A stretch of DNA of 64,000 nt, from contig CP136066.1 of the NCBI GenBank assembly GCA_032622095.1, positions 132,153,917 through 132,217,916 on the forward strand, in the 5' to 3' direction. Origin of the DNA: Siphonodentalium dalli. Lineage: Eukaryota > Mollusca > Scaphopoda > Gadilida > Siphonodentaliidae. A program made the translations under genes and the position numbers. Under the pieces are notes generated by a model, which was not told where the DNA came from, searched no databases, and was given only the letters and a program-made list of their open reading frames with translations. This document shows, one piece after another, positions 1-12,766 of the stretch; position 1 is the stretch's first letter, and each line of letters opens with the position of its first letter.

Positions 1-259
1 CTTTGTTTTTATAACAATTGTCCAAACTAAACACTAATTCGCTAAAAGTACAGGACGGTGGTTTATTGTTACCATCACAGTTTTATTACATCAACTTATC
101 ACAATTAATGAGCCATCGGGAAAACGATAGCTCAGAGTTGTATCTACCGTCAACAACATTTTCAAAAACCGCGAAACACCGTAAAATGTATCGTTTCCGT
201 GTTTCCTGGTTTCTCTATATATATATATTTATTTCTTATTATAGCATGTTTATCTATTT

Positions 260-409
260 AAGAAATAAATACACGGTGTATCGGTGTGTATGGTCAAGTT
301 GTACCACAAAAAACTGATTGTAGGACGTCGATGCGTAGCAGAGTCCTACAATCAGTTTTTTGTGGTACAACTTGACCATACACACCGATACACCGTGTAT
401 TTATTTCTT
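260..409. repeat. Perfect palindrome, 67 bp arms, 16 nt loop (copy 1)
   Basis: The left arm 260-326 and right arm 343-409 are exact reverse complements and enclose a 16 nt loop (327-342). A shorter inverted pair of GTACCACAAAA-type sequence recurs at about 1130-1162. The structure could form a cruciform or a hairpin RNA. It resembles a foldback MITE, but I saw no clear target duplication next to the arms. Confidence 0.95.
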
Positions 410-1736
410 TTGTAATACGACTGAAAGTTTATGGTCACAAATCGACTGAATAGTCAACGAAATACTGCGCTTTTTCAGTCTCAGGTGAGAAAACATTTCG
501 TGGTGTAATTCGTATTGGGCGTACTCGATTTCTTTGCATGGAGTACTCTTGTAATTTGTTTGCGTAAATAATCGTTGTGATTGGCTAAAAAACGATGTAT
601 TTTCAGCGGCGCCCGTGCCTTTCATTTAAATTGTACAGGAAATACGATCGCGGTCATTTCTGTGTTGAACGTTGTTGGGACAACATGAATATGATCATCG
701 ACTATGGACCATTTTCCTTACACAAAGCGATCTAAATGATCTAGTTTACTAAACTAATCTTATTACCCTTCTGTACTGGTGAACAAACGCTTTCATTTTC
801 AACTTGATTCCGAAATATCGAATATGATCGAGATTCGAATCGACGAATGCACAGCCCGGCCCCATGGATTTATTTTGTCATTTAATATACTTACTAAGTA
901 ACTTTCTTTGGTCGTAACATATATCAATATACCATAACATCATTTGGACCATATTCATTGGCAACCAAACTGGTTTCAAGCGACAAATCGCTAGAAAATT
1001 CGCAAGATTGTCAAGATGTAGCAAAATTCAAAGGGTTGCGGGTGTACTCCGTTGATGCCCCGTTTGCGCGGAGTTAGAAAAGACGGGAAAAGTCGCGTGC
1101 GGCGATCTGAATAAACCGATTTTTTTCGTGGTACATTGGAAAAAGTAGAATTGTACCACAAAACTGGTATAGTGATCATTCCATCATTTCCTAAAACTTT
1201 TTGTGAGATGAGGTGTCCTTTTGTAAGAATTGATTACTTCTGAAATATATACTGGTATATATGGTCATCTCCCATCTGATTACAACATGTTTTTACTATG
1301 CCCAGGTGCAATACCCATTTTAGGATCGCAACATGTGGCTGCTGCATGAAGCAAACAGCTGGTCATTCCATTTAGTAAAAGTGTTTAGCATGTTTCATAT
1401 CTTGGTCACTTAAATCAGATCAGCTGTTAAATGTTGATAACAAATTTTGAAAACCGGTTTTGTTCAATCTGTACATTTCTGTTGATTAGAGCACAATTGT
1501 TACCTGATTTTTGGTAAAGCACACCAGTTTCCAAGGCATGTTCAGTCATGAAGAGCTCACGTTGTGTGTCGGGATCAACACATCCTCAGCAGCAATTTCC
1601 AGCTAATCCCATTGTGTGTGGTCAATTGTGCTCTTAAGTCGATCAGAGAATTCGGATAGTTCTTTAAAAAGTGTCATACATATGCTGTGGCCTTGGTGGT
1701 ATTGTATACTTGTGGTGCGTAACATGCTGAAATCGG

Positions 1737-2049
1737 TTTTTGGCAATTATCTTAAAAACCATTGACTTTTGGATATGAAAATGTATTACTGACCCCCCAT
1801 AATGTGGATTTTCAGGGTCAAGAGCTCCTTGGAGGTCAATCCCATCCGATAATGGTACAGAAATTATACCTATATGTGGCACCGATGGATATAGATCAAT
1901 AAAATTCGAATTGGGGGCTCAGCTTTGAGATAAAAGTGCTGAACCCCAAAATTGGGCTCTTAAAATGGATTTGTTTTGGTTTTTGGCAATTATCTTAAAA
2001 ACCATTGACTTTTGGATATGAAAATGTATTACTGACCCCCCATAATGTG
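1737..2049. repeat. Two ~70 bp direct repeats within the unit
   Basis: Nearly the same ~70 bp stretch, starting TTGGCAATTATCTTAAAAAC and ending CCCATAATGTGG, occurs at about 1737-1807 and 1979-2049. It recurs in copy 2 at about 5646 and 5888. No coding function is apparent. Confidence 0.85.
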
Positions 2050-3093
2050 GCCATTCCGCACATTTTGAGTGGTCACACGACCCCCTTTGGCCAATGGTTC
2101 TGGAGATATAGTCACGGCGGGTGGTAGTACTTCGCGCAAAAAGGGGCGTGGCCATTTGACCCATTTCGCCCTCAATGGGAAATGTGTCACCAACCAAATA
2201 TTGTTCGTGTACCTTCAATTAGTGGATTCGTGAAGAGTTTTGCTCTGGACATAAAAGTGCATACAAAACGCCCTCAGCTACTAGAGTAATTAAGAAATGG
2301 ATGTTGATTTGCTTGCGTTCCATATAGTATGGATGCAAGTTGGTCTGACATTTTGTATGGCACTCAAAAGCCTTCTGCACATAAAAATGTCCGACCAATT
2401 GGATCCATTTTCCACGAAACACTATTGAAACCAACATTAATTCCTTATATTTACACTCAACAAATTTAGAGAGTAGCTAGCATCCAATTTCAATGATATT
2501 CTGTCTATTTTAATCAAGCATTGTATTGCAAGTTAGTTGTCTCCATACAACATGGAACACGCTGGTGCCTAGGCATAATGTAATGATGCAATTTCAACCT
2601 ACCAATATCCTGCATTCCAATTCCATACTCTGAATGCATATGAGTGTCAATATAAAAAATAAAGCCAACTGGAATTGAAACATGGCATGCACATATTTAC
2701 TATTTGTGGTATATTAACCATTTGATGGATATTTGCTGATGTGTAGTTAATAGATTCACATCCTTTCATTTGTTGGGATGTTCAGCTAATATTATTTATA
2801 CAACTTAATAGCCAGGTTCAGTTCCTTGTATGTGTTACATGTGGTTGTGATGACATTTCTGTAGAGATTCATCTGACTGGAAAAATCACATGATTTGGTG
2901 GCACCAAACCTACACATATATGCTGTATAATGTCACTGTTTAGATCGCATTGTAAGGCGACTGTTGCTATGTGACAAACTATTAGCACGTAGTTTCTCAA
3001 TAAGGTCAAGTGACTTCAAACAAACAATCACAAGAATACTTTCTGCACTGGTAGTTTCTCTTATCAACCAATTAATGTTTACCATTCTTGTGG

Positions 3094-3400
3094 TACAGTG
3101 AAACCTCTTCAAACCGGACCCTCTACAATCCAAACCCCTCTCCATTCCGAACGAATTGTTTGGTCCTGAATTTACCCAAGTGCATTGTCACTAATGATTA
3201 CCTCTGTAATCCGAAACCTCTGAACTCCAAATACCGGACAGCTTTATTAGTCCATAAGTTAACAAATACACTAATGTTTACCTCCAAAATCCGAACGCTT
3301 AAAGCGTACTCCGAATACTGGACAGCTTTATTAGTCCATAAGTGAACAAATACACTAACGTTTACCTCCAAAATCTGAACGCTTAAAGCGATGGAAGAGA
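3094..3400. mobile_element. Tigger/pogo-like left end with an 84 bp duplication
   Basis: A TA followed by CAGTGAAACCTCTTCAAACC is the style of terminal repeat seen in Tigger/pogo elements. Inside, an 84 bp stretch is present twice (from about 3231 and 3315). Only the left end is visible and no transposase was found. The same segment recurs at 7003-7309 in the second unit. Confidence 0.55.
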
Positions 3401-4168
3401 CCAAACACAATCAGTTAAAATCGGTGAACGTTTCCGTTTTTGAGTTGACCTGTGTGACCTCGATCACCGTCAGTGGCAACAGTTAGTTAGAAACGGACGA
3501 AGTGTTCTTGGTACATTAATCAATTTATTTACAAATTAAAACGAATATAATGCCTGAGAATAAAAAGATACTGACGTATTTATATTTAATCTTATTCTAA
3601 ATAAATTCCGAAAGCGATACCAGACGAACGCGCATGCACACAGGTAATATACTTTCGTACTATTGAATAAGCGTACCAATTTAATTAGCAGTCTTTTGTA
3701 TCGGCAAAGCTTTGAAACGGATTAAACAACAGGTGTCTAATTGGATGCGCCTAAACCAGAATTGGTTACTGCATTGCACCACCTTCAGATACAGATAGAT
3801 ACCTGCTTGCTTATATCACAAACTGATTGAACAATGGTGACTTCACAAGTACACGTAATTAGAGCAGTGACACGTTGTTTTTACATCAGCTATTGTGCTG
3901 AAATGGACTCTTTGTTTTTATAACAATTGTCCAAACTAAACACTAATTCGCTAAAAGTACAGGACGGTGGTTTATTGTTACCATCACAGTTTTATTACAT
4001 CAACTTATCACAATTAATGAGCCATCGGGAAAACGATAGCTCAGAGTTGTATCTACCGTCAACAACATTTTCAAAAACCGCGAAACACCGTAAAATGTAT
4101 CGTTTCCGTGTTTCCTGGTTTCTCTATATATATATATTTATTTCTTATTATAGCATGTTTATCTATTT

Positions 4169-4318
4169 AAGAAATAAATACACGGTGTATCGGTGTGTAT
4201 GGTCAAGTTGTACCACAAAAAACTGATTGTAGGACGTCGATGCGTAGCAGAGTCCTACAATCAGTTTTTTGTGGTACAACTTGACCATACACACCGATAC
4301 ACCGTGTATTTATTTCTT
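4169..4318. repeat. Same palindrome, copy 2
   Basis: This is the copy of the 260-409 palindrome displaced by 3,909 bp. Arms and loop look unchanged. Confidence 0.95.
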
Positions 4319-7300
4319 TTGTAATACGACTGAAAGTTTATGGTCACAAATCGACTGAATAGTCAACGAAATACTGCGCTTTTTCAGTCTCAGGTGAGAA
4401 AACATTTCGTGGTGTAATTCGTATTGGGCGTACTCGATTTCTTTGCATGGAGTACTCTTGTAATTTGTTTGCGTAAATAATCGTTGTGATTGGCTAAAAA
4501 ACGATGTATTTTCAGCGGCGCCCGTGCCTTTCATTTAAATTGTACAGGAAATACGATCGCGGTCATTTCTGTGTTGAACGTTGTTGGGACAACATGAATA
4601 TGATCATCGACTATGGACCATTTTCCTTACACAAAGCGATCTAAATGATCTAGTTTACTAAACTAATCTTATTACCCTTCTGTACTGGTGAACAAACGCT
4701 TTCATTTTCAACTTGATTCCGAAATATCGAATATGATCGAGATTCGAATCGACGAATGCACAGCCCGGCCCCATGGATTTATTTTGTCATTTAATATACT
4801 TACTAAGTAACTTTCTTTGGTCGTAACATATATCAATATACCATAACATCATTTGGACCATATTCATTGGCAACCAAACTGGTTTCAAGCGACAAATCGC
4901 TAGAAAATTCGCAAGATTGTCAAGATGTAGCAAAATTCAAAGGGTTGCGGGTGTACTCCGTTGATGCCCCGTTTGCGCGGAGTTAGAAAAGACGGGAAAA
5001 GTCGCGTGCGGCGATCTGAATAAACCGATTTTTTTCGTGGTACATTGGAAAAAGTAGAATTGTACCACAAAACTGGTATAGTGATCATTCCATCATTTCC
5101 TAAAACTTTTTGTGAGATGAGGTGTCCTTTTGTAAGAATTGATTACTTCTGAAATATATACTGGTATATATGGTCATCTCCCATCTGATTACAACATGTT
5201 TTTACTATGCCCAGGTGCAATACCCATTTTAGGATCGCAACATGTGGCTGCTGCATGAAGCAAACAGCTGGTCATTCCATTTAGTAAAAGTGTTTAGCAT
5301 GTTTCATATCTTGGTCACTTAAATCAGATCAGCTGTTAAATGTTGATAACAAATTTTGAAAACCGGTTTTGTTCAATCTGTACATTTCTGTTGATTAGAG
5401 CACAATTGTTACCTGATTTTTGGTAAAGCACACCAGTTTCCAAGGCATGTTCAGTCATGAAGAGCTCACGTTGTGTGTCGGGATCAACACATCCTCAGCA
5501 GCAATTTCCAGCTAATCCCATTGTGTGTGGTCAATTGTGCTCTTAAGTCGATCAGAGAATTCGGATAGTTCTTTAAAAAGTGTCATACATATGCTGTGGC
5601 CTTGGTGGTATTGTATACTTGTGGTGCGTAACATGCTGAAATCGGTTTTTGGCAATTATCTTAAAAACCATTGACTTTTGGATATGAAAATGTATTACTG
5701 ACCCCCCATAATGTGGATTTTCAGGGTCAAGAGCTCCTTGGAGGTCAATCCCATCCGATAATGGTACAGAAATTATACCTATATGTGGCACCGATGGATA
5801 TAGATCAATAAAATTCGAATTGGGGGCTCAGCTTTGAGATAAAAGTGCTGAACCCCAAAATTGGGCTCTTAAAATGGATTTGTTTTGGTTTTTGGCAATT
5901 ATCTTAAAAACCATTGACTTTTGGATATGAAAATGTATTACTGACCCCCCATAATGTGGCCATTCCGCACATTTTGAGTGGTCACACGACCCCCTTTGGC
6001 CAATGGTTCTGGAGATATAGTCACGGCGGGTGGTAGTACTTCGCGCAAAAAGGGGCGTGGCCATTTGACCCATTTCGCCCTCAATGGGAAATGTGTCACC
6101 AACCAAATATTGTTCGTGTACCTTCAATTAGTGGATTCGTGAAGAGTTTTGCTCTGGACATAAAAGTGCATACAAAACGCCCTCAGCTACTAGAGTAATT
6201 AAGAAATGGATGTTGATTTGCTTGCGTTCCATATAGTATGGATGCAAGTTGGTCTGACATTTTGTATGGCACTCAAAAGCCTTCTGCACATAAAAATGTC
6301 CGACCAATTGGATCCATTTTCCACGAAACACTATTGAAACCAACATTAATTCCTTATATTTACACTCAACAAATTTAGAGAGTAGCTAGCATCCAATTTC
6401 AATGATATTCTGTCTATTTTAATCAAGCATTGTATTGCAAGTTAGTTGTCTCCATACAACATGGAACACGCTGGTGCCTAGGCATAATGTAATGATGCAA
6501 TTTCAACCTACCAATATCCTGCATTCCAATTCCATACTCTGAATGCATATGAGTGTCAATATAAAAAATAAAGCCAACTGGAATTGAAACATGGCATGCA
6601 CATATTTACTATTTGTGGTATATTAACCATTTGATGGATATTTGCTGATGTGTAGTTAATAGATTCACATCCTTTCATTTGTTGGGATGTTCAGCTAATA
6701 TTATTTATACAACTTAATAGCCAGGTTCAGTTCCTTGTATGTGTTACATGTGGTTGTGATGACATTTCTGTAGAGATTCATCTGACTGGAAAAATCACAT
6801 GATTTGGTGGCACCAAACCTACACATATATGCTGTATAATGTCACTGTTTAGATCGCATTGTAAGGCGACTGTTGCTATGTGACAAACTATTAGCACGTA
6901 GTTTCTCAATAAGGTCAAGTGACTTCAAACAAACAATCACAAGAATACTTTCTGCACTGGTAGTTTCTCTTATCAACCAATTAATGTTTACCATTCTTGT
7001 GGTACAGTGAAACCTCTTCAAACCGGACCCTCTACAATCCAAACCCCTCTCCATTCCGAACGAATTGTTTGGTCCTGAATTTACCCAAGTGCATTGTCAC
7101 TAATGATTACCTCTGTAATCCGAAACCTCTGAACTCCAAATACCGGACAGCTTTATTAGTCCATAAGTTAACAAATACACTAATGTTTACCTCCAAAATC
7201 CGAACGCTTAAAGCGTACTCCGAATACTGGACAGCTTTATTAGTCCATAAGTGAACAAATACACTAACGTTTACCTCCAAAATCTGAACGCTTAAAGCGA

Positions 7301-8077
7301 TGGAAGAGACCAAACACAATCAGTTAAAATCGGTGAACGTTTCCGTTTTTGAGTTGACCTGTGTGACCTCGATCACCGTCAGTGGCAACAGTTAGTTAGA
7401 AACGGACGAAGTGTTCTTGGTACATTAATCAATTTATTTACAAATTAAAACGAATATAATGCCTGAGAATAAAAAGATACTGACGTATTTATATTTAATC
7501 TTATTCTAAATAAATTCCGAAAGCGATACCAGACGAACGCGCATGCACACAGGTAATATACTTTCGTACTATTGAATAAGCGTACCAATTTAATTAGCAG
7601 TCTTTTGTATCGGCAAAGCTTTGAAACGGATTAAACAACAGGTGTCTAATTGGATGCGCCTAAACCAGAATTGGTTACTGCATTACACCACCTTCAGATA
7701 CAGATAGATACCTGCTTGCTTATATCACAAACTGATTGAACAATGGTGACTTCACAAGTACACGTAATTAGAGCAGTGACACGTTGTTTTTACATCAGCT
7801 ATTGTGCTGAAATGGACTCTTTGTTTTTATAACAATTGTCCAAACTAAACACTAATTCGCTAAAAGTACAGGACGGTGGTTTATTGTTACCATCACAGTT
7901 TTATTACATCAACTTATCACAATTAATGAGCCATCGGGAAAACGATAGCTCAGAGTTGTATCTACCGTCAACAACATTTTCAAAAACCGCGAAACACCGT
8001 AAAATGTATCGTTTCCGTGTTTCCTGGTTTCTCTATATATATATATTTATTTCTTATTATAGCATGTTTATCTATTT

Positions 8078-8227
8078 AAGAAATAAATACACGGTGTATC
8101 GGTGTGTATGGTCAAGTTGTACCACAAAAAACTGATTGTAGGACATCGATGCGTAGCAGAGTCCTACAATCAGTTTTTTGTGGTACAACTTGACCATACA
8201 CACCGATACACCGTGTATTTATTTCTT
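8078..8227. repeat. Same palindrome, copy 3
   Basis: This is the third copy of the palindrome. Its arms are intact, and a single G to A change in the loop is the only difference I noticed. Confidence 0.94.
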
Positions 8228-9064
8228 TTGTAATACGACTGAAAGTTTATGGTCACAATTCGACTGAATAGTCAACGAAATACTGCGCTTTTTCAGTCTC
8301 AGGTGAGAAAACATTTCGTGGTGTAATTCGTATTGGGCGTACTCGATTTCTTTGCATGGAGTACTCTTGTAATTTGTTTGCGTAAATAATCGTTGTGATT
8401 GGCTAAAAAACGATGTATTTTCAGCGGCGCCCGTGCCTTTCATTTAAATTGTACAGGAAATACGATCGCGGTCATTTCTGTGTTGAACGTTGTTGGGACA
8501 ACATGAATATGATCATCGACTATGGACCATTTTCCTTACACAAAGCGATCTAAATGATCTAGTTTACTAAACTAATCTTATTACCCTTCTGTACTGGTGA
8601 ACAAACGCTTTCATTTTCAACTTGATTCCGAAATATCGAATATGATCGAGATTCGAATCGACGAATGCACAGCCCGGCCCCATGGATTTATTTTGTCATT
8701 TAATATACTTACTAAGTAACTTTCTTTGGTCGTAACATATATCAATATACCATAACATCATTTGGACCATATTCATTGGCAACCAAACTGGTTTCAAGCG
8801 ACAAATCGCTAGAAAATTCGCAAGATTGTCAAGATGTAGCAAAATTCAAAGGGTTGCGGGTGTACTCCGTTGATGCCCCGTTTGCGCGGAGTTAGAAAAG
8901 ACGGGGAAAAGTCGCGTGCGGCGATCTGAATAAACCGATTTTTTTCGTGGTACATTGGAAAAAGTAGAATTGTACCACAAAACTGGAACGAGATAGCCAA
9001 TGTAACTCGGGCCACTGGCCAATCAGGACATAGTTAGGCAGGGTCGTATTACAATGCAATATAT

Positions 9065-9232
9065 GTTTTATTTTGTAGTTTATTGAATAAAGGTGTTCGG
9101 GTCTCGATAACTCTTACTGACGGCGGCAATATATTCCGATGGTTTTGCGATTTTCTGTAAACCGAACACCTCTCTAAACCGAACAGAAGGGTTGGTCCGA
9201 AGGGTGTTCGGTTTAGAGAGGTTTTACTGTAC
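9065..9232. mobile_element. Tigger-like right end fragment
   Basis: The sequence ends in GGTTTAGAGAGGTTTTACTG followed by TA, the reverse complement of a Tigger-like terminus. A GTTCGGTTTAGAGAGG-type inverted pair lies just inside it. It lies ~80 bp after the end of the macrosatellite and resembles 39525-39690. No transposase is visible. Confidence 0.5.
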
Positions 9233-10006
9233 AACATTTACACATTAGATGGAAGATTGCCCCAAAAAAACCAGATGTACATGTGACATTCAGATTCTGT
9301 CAGTAAAACTACATTGTCATTGTCATCTTCTAAAGTATATACTCCATTGAAGTGGTCATTTCGTATATCATTAAAATGACAGTAATTGTGTCTCGTTTAT
9401 CTTCAATTATTTGATGACTGGATCATTCTTCTTTGCCTCAAGTTTCATTAAACGTCGGACACAAAAAATCTGAACTGAACTGCGTGTAGACTTTTGTTGG
9501 CATTAGCGACACAGGTCACATGCATGTATAACTGAACCTGGCTATTACCTTAACATACAAGTTCTTACAAATAATTGAATCAGATTTTCCCACACTGAAC
9601 TGTATGGTATATTCTTTTCTATTTCCAAAAGGAAGCGAGATCACTAGTTATACAGATCAAGTGTCATTTTGGTATTTAACTAGCTATGAGAGATTAGATT
9701 TAAGTTCTCTTTTCATTTTGTGCGCACAGAGAGTGCATCTCATGACTAAGAAGAAAAAGAAATTAAACGGGGAAGTATTAAAAAATTTGGTAATAACAAC
9801 AATAGTGTGGTGAAAATAAAAAAACAATAGTGTGGTATATTAAAACCATTGTGCTACTGACTTTTCCGTTTGTGTATACATTATATTCCGGCTTTTTGAG
9901 TTCGCAAAACTTAGCTTCCAGTTTTAAAATGCTCGTTGCCAAAATAAAAAAAATCAAACAAATGCAAAGGACACTTAATATCACTTGGTTTATGTCATAT
10001 AAATAG
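9233..10006. other. Unassigned AT-rich DNA
   Basis: I see no gene or clear repeat here. There is a Lys-rich short open stretch near 9744-9778 with weak splice signals; see the rejected list. Confidence 0.5.
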
Positions 10007-10090
10007 GGATGCCATGACTATGAGTTTTTAGAAACGACTAATCGACCATTATAGTAGAAGGTTAGTCGATTAATCGGTAATATATGCGCC
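10007..10090. mobile_element. Possible hAT terminal fragment
   Basis: TAGGGATGCC is followed by GACTAATCGA and GTTAGTCGATTAATCG, motifs common in subterminal regions of hAT elements. No second terminus and no target duplication were found, so this is a tentative call. Confidence 0.3.
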
Positions 10091-10524
10091 ATATATTACA
10101 TGTGGAACTTTCACAACAATCTCATGAAAAATCAGGTTTGTCTGATTTATTTTTAGCAATTGTGTAACATCTTGGCTGTATGGATCTTTGACAACAATAT
10201 CTCGAACGAGTTTGAAACCTTATTTGTCCAATCCTTTTTTCTTGAGTTACGGCCCTTAGTTTGTCTATTTTTTTTTTAGCAATGTTATGACCTTTAGCAC
10301 GTAAACTTGTTTTTATTTACCTGAGTTATGGCCCTTAGTTCTGAGATATGGTTCTTTAGTTCGTCCATTTTTAGTGATTCTCGGTTGAACAGATTCACTC
10401 TTATGGGCAAACAAAATTGACCAGAGCCTTCTTTGATGCGCAACCCTAATTTATATTGCTTGGTAGACAAGTTTATGCTATGGAAGTGCCATATCTTCCA
10501 TACCCTTCCCTGTATGGAGCTTCC

Positions 10525-10801
10525 AAAGACCCTGTGCCAATGCATTCTAATTTATATTTGCGAATCTCCCATAGGAATCCTCGCTTATATAAGAGAATAA
10601 ATTGGCCTAATAATATTTACCTTGACCTTAGGGAGTGTCGCATATATAATAAGATAATGCATTGGCCTATTAATCAATATTTACCTGGAACTTCAGTGCA
10701 TTTTCTAACCCTATGGGAAGCCTCGCATATATAAGAGAATGTACTGGCACATGATCTTTATAAATGCTGCACTAGCGCAGCTCCCATCATGAAAGGGTTA
10801 A
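10525..10801. mobile_element. Decayed TTAA-type palindromic MITE
   Basis: This contains diverged versions of the CCAATGCATTCTCTTATATA and GCGAG hairpin arms that are well preserved at 16967-17752. It ends in TCATGAAAGGGTTAA (TTAA at 10798-10801). The left terminus is not recognisable. It lies ~260 bp upstream of the first recognised exon. Confidence 0.7.
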
Positions 10802-11064
10802 AATAGGTATGCATTTTACTCCTGCTTCAATTGGTACATTATAACAAAGGAGTTTTACCCTTTTTGTATAGCATACAATTGCCTTCTAGTATGTCCATTT
10901 AATAGCCATGTGATCAAAATCATAATTTTTTTTCCTTTTCTAACAATTTAACCCTTATTGCTTTATGATACTCAGTCATCCTTTTAACACCATATACGTT
11001 TTGTGTATTAATGTTAACAACACTAATATTGCTTTCATTGGTTTTCTTTTCACCGTATCTATAG
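10802..11064 (+). other. Intronic sequence before exon 1
   Basis: AT-rich sequence runs into the polypyrimidine stretch and CTATAG acceptor of the exon at 11065. I see no repeat family here. Confidence 0.4.
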
Positions 11065-11148
11065 ATGCACAAACACCAAGAGATGAGTCAAGACATAGTG
11101 TTCGTAGGCCATCTCGGCCATCTAGTCCTGGTGAAGGTGGCCCGTTTA
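11065..11148 (+). CDS. Internal exon 1 of an unidentified multi-exon gene
   Basis: The acceptor is CTATAG (AG at 11063-11064) and the donor is A|GTGAGT, close to consensus. The 84 bp exon enters and leaves in phase 1. It encodes a basic, Ser/Pro-rich, probably disordered segment (reading AQTPRDESRHSVRRPSRP, then SSPGEGGPF). The trailing A joins the GT of the next exon to give a Ser codon, so the reading frame continues exactly. I do not recognise the family. GAAG|GTGGCC is an alternative donor but fits consensus less well. The upstream exons are either to the left or missed, so the protein's start is unknown. Confidence 0.72.
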
Positions 11149-12262
11149 GTGAGTTACTTATCATAAATTTGAAGAATTGAAGATGTTATATATACTTTTT
11201 ACAGATATTTTCATGGTTGACAGATATGGTCTTGTGCAGTTGCTTTGTTTATATGAGAACTCACTGGTGGAGGGATTCACGTCTCTATATACTTTCTGTG
11301 CATTATACTTTTGAATCACATAACTAAGCTAGTACTCTCTCTCTGCCTGTGCTGTCCATTCTATTACTGAATGGTGTGTTTACTCTATATTTACAGCTAA
11401 AATTTACTCATCTTATGTCCAGTAACTGTCCACATCCTACTGTTATCTCAAACCAGTTCAAATGTAGTCGTCTCACAAGTTTAAGTAACTTCAGTTTTAT
11501 CACAACAATACACTACAATTGAAGGTTTTCCTTCATCAACTCACATTTTGATAATGCACTTTTAGATGAAACATTTTATTGTTTTTCCGTGATGCCTCTT
11601 TCGAGATTTTCATAATAGAAAAGAAGTAGTAACTGACCATGGATAGAAGTTATTTAAGGATGAAGAAATAACTTTTGATGTCCTAGATGAACAATGTTTA
11701 TCATAGCCACTTTATATCTAACTATAATTTTTTTTAAATAAAACAAGAATGTTTTATAATTATAAAATCAGGAAAAGCTTTACAAAGTTAGCCATAATCT
11801 TTTGTCAAGTCATTTTTGCATACTTTTCATTATAAAGGATTTCTTGAGTTTTCACTGCTCTGATCCAAACAAAATCAATACTGAAATCTACTCCACTTGG
11901 AACTAGTTTAATTAACCCTTTATACATAACTGAAGCTTCCTGAAATCTTTTGAAAACCCTGTGCCAATGCATTCCATAGGGAGTGTCGCATATATAATAA
12001 GAGAATGCATTGGCCTAAGAATATTTACCTTGAACTTGTAAGCCAGTGCATTCTCTTATATATGCGAGGCTCCCTATGGGAGACTAGCATATTTAAGAGA
12101 ATGCACTGGCACAGGATCATGTAATGCTGCATAAGTGCAGCTCCCGTCATGAAAGGGTTAAACTAGATAGAAAAATACAAAAAAGAATACGTAGGTTTAT
12201 TTACAGTTTTCCACTCACTTTGTCTGAATTTTGCACACTTCATTATAAACTGTTTTCCTCAG
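11149..12262 (+). other. Intron 1 of the unidentified gene
   Basis: This ~1.1 kb intron has a GTGAGT donor and a TTTTCCTCAG acceptor. Apart from the TTAA-type MITE at 11912-12161, I see no recognisable content. Confidence 0.65.
11912..12161. mobile_element. TTAA-type (piggyBac-like) palindromic MITE
   Basis: The element begins TTAACCCTTTA and ends GAAAGGGTTAA, so TTAA flanks both ends (11912-11915 and 12158-12161). Inside are two imperfect hairpins with CCAATGCATTC and TATATGCGAG arms, the same family as 16967-17752. TTAA target duplications are typical of piggyBac elements, so this is probably a non-autonomous member. There is no ORF. Confidence 0.85.
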
Positions 12263-12348
12263 GTGCCAAGTCAAGAGGCGATCGGGCCAAATCAGATGCC
12301 AAAAAGTCAGCAGCCTCTGGAAAGGATCCTAAATCTGGCAAGGCGCAG
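12263..12348 (+). CDS. Internal exon 2 of the unidentified gene
   Basis: The acceptor is TTTTCCTCAG and the donor CAG|GTAAAC, both strong. The 86 bp exon enters in phase 1 (GT completes the Ser codon begun by exon 1) and leaves in phase 0. It encodes a Lys/Ser/Ala-rich, very basic stretch (AKSRGDRAKSDAKKSAAS, then GKDPKSGKAQ), presumably disordered. Composition and phase agree with exons 1 and 3. Such basic low-complexity linkers occur in many cytoskeletal and nuclear proteins, so no function follows from it. Confidence 0.85.
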
Positions 12349-12766
12349 GTAAACAAATTACAAAAAGCTGCCCTCAAAGTAAATGCCATCTCAAAGATAA
12401 TGTCGTCATTGACATCGGTACCACAGAAGGTAAAGCGAGGCGATGAAAGTTTGTTCAATGTTGGGTTTTAATGTTTCTGTTATATTTTGGGGTCAGATGG
12501 CTCATTTTTTGGCCTGAAGAGTTTTTTGTTTTTGTTTCTGCAAACTTTTCATACCTGTTTGTGGCGTTGACGTTAAAAATAGATAGATTCAGTTCTGTTA
12601 TTTGAATAGATGATTTCAGTGTCTTAAAAAATAAAATTTCATAGCTAACTGTTCCTGTCAAATTTTATTGATCAATACTAGGATACGATATGGTTAAAGC
12701 AAATTTTGTTATGAGTTGTGGTGAGTAACCATGTACTATAGATACAGCTACAGTCCAATTAGTTAT

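Larger units (their letters stand above)
1..8986. repeat. Macrosatellite: 3,909 bp tandem unit, 2.3 copies
   Basis: Copies run 1-3909, 3910-7818 and 7819-8986; the third stops inside the unit, where the sequence changes abruptly to unrelated DNA. By eye I saw only about four differences between copies: a G/A near 7684, a G/A in the palindrome loop near 8145, an A/T near 8258 and one extra G near 8905. The array probably continues to the left of the window. The unit has no convincing gene. All its open frames are under 100 codons, are identical across copies only because the DNA is, and do not resemble a known family. It contains a long palindrome, two ~70 bp direct repeats, and a Tigger-like TIR with an 84 bp duplication. 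An assembly duplication is a possible alternative to a true array. Confidence 0.93.

Noticed and set aside
18-625. Short open frames in the 3.9 kb unit (99 and 74 codons), repeated in each copy
   Set aside because: They recur only because the DNA is duplicated. They overlap the palindrome and show no domain or signal.
9734-9778. Possible first coding exon (MTKKKKKLNGE) after a CAG acceptor-like site
   Set aside because: The donor GTATTA is weak, the resulting phase 0 does not match exon 1's phase 1, and a Lys run in A-rich DNA is expected by chance.
12124-12471. 115-codon plus-strand frame as a single-exon gene
   Set aside because: Only 12263-12348 is bounded by splice sites. The rest reads through a MITE end and intron.
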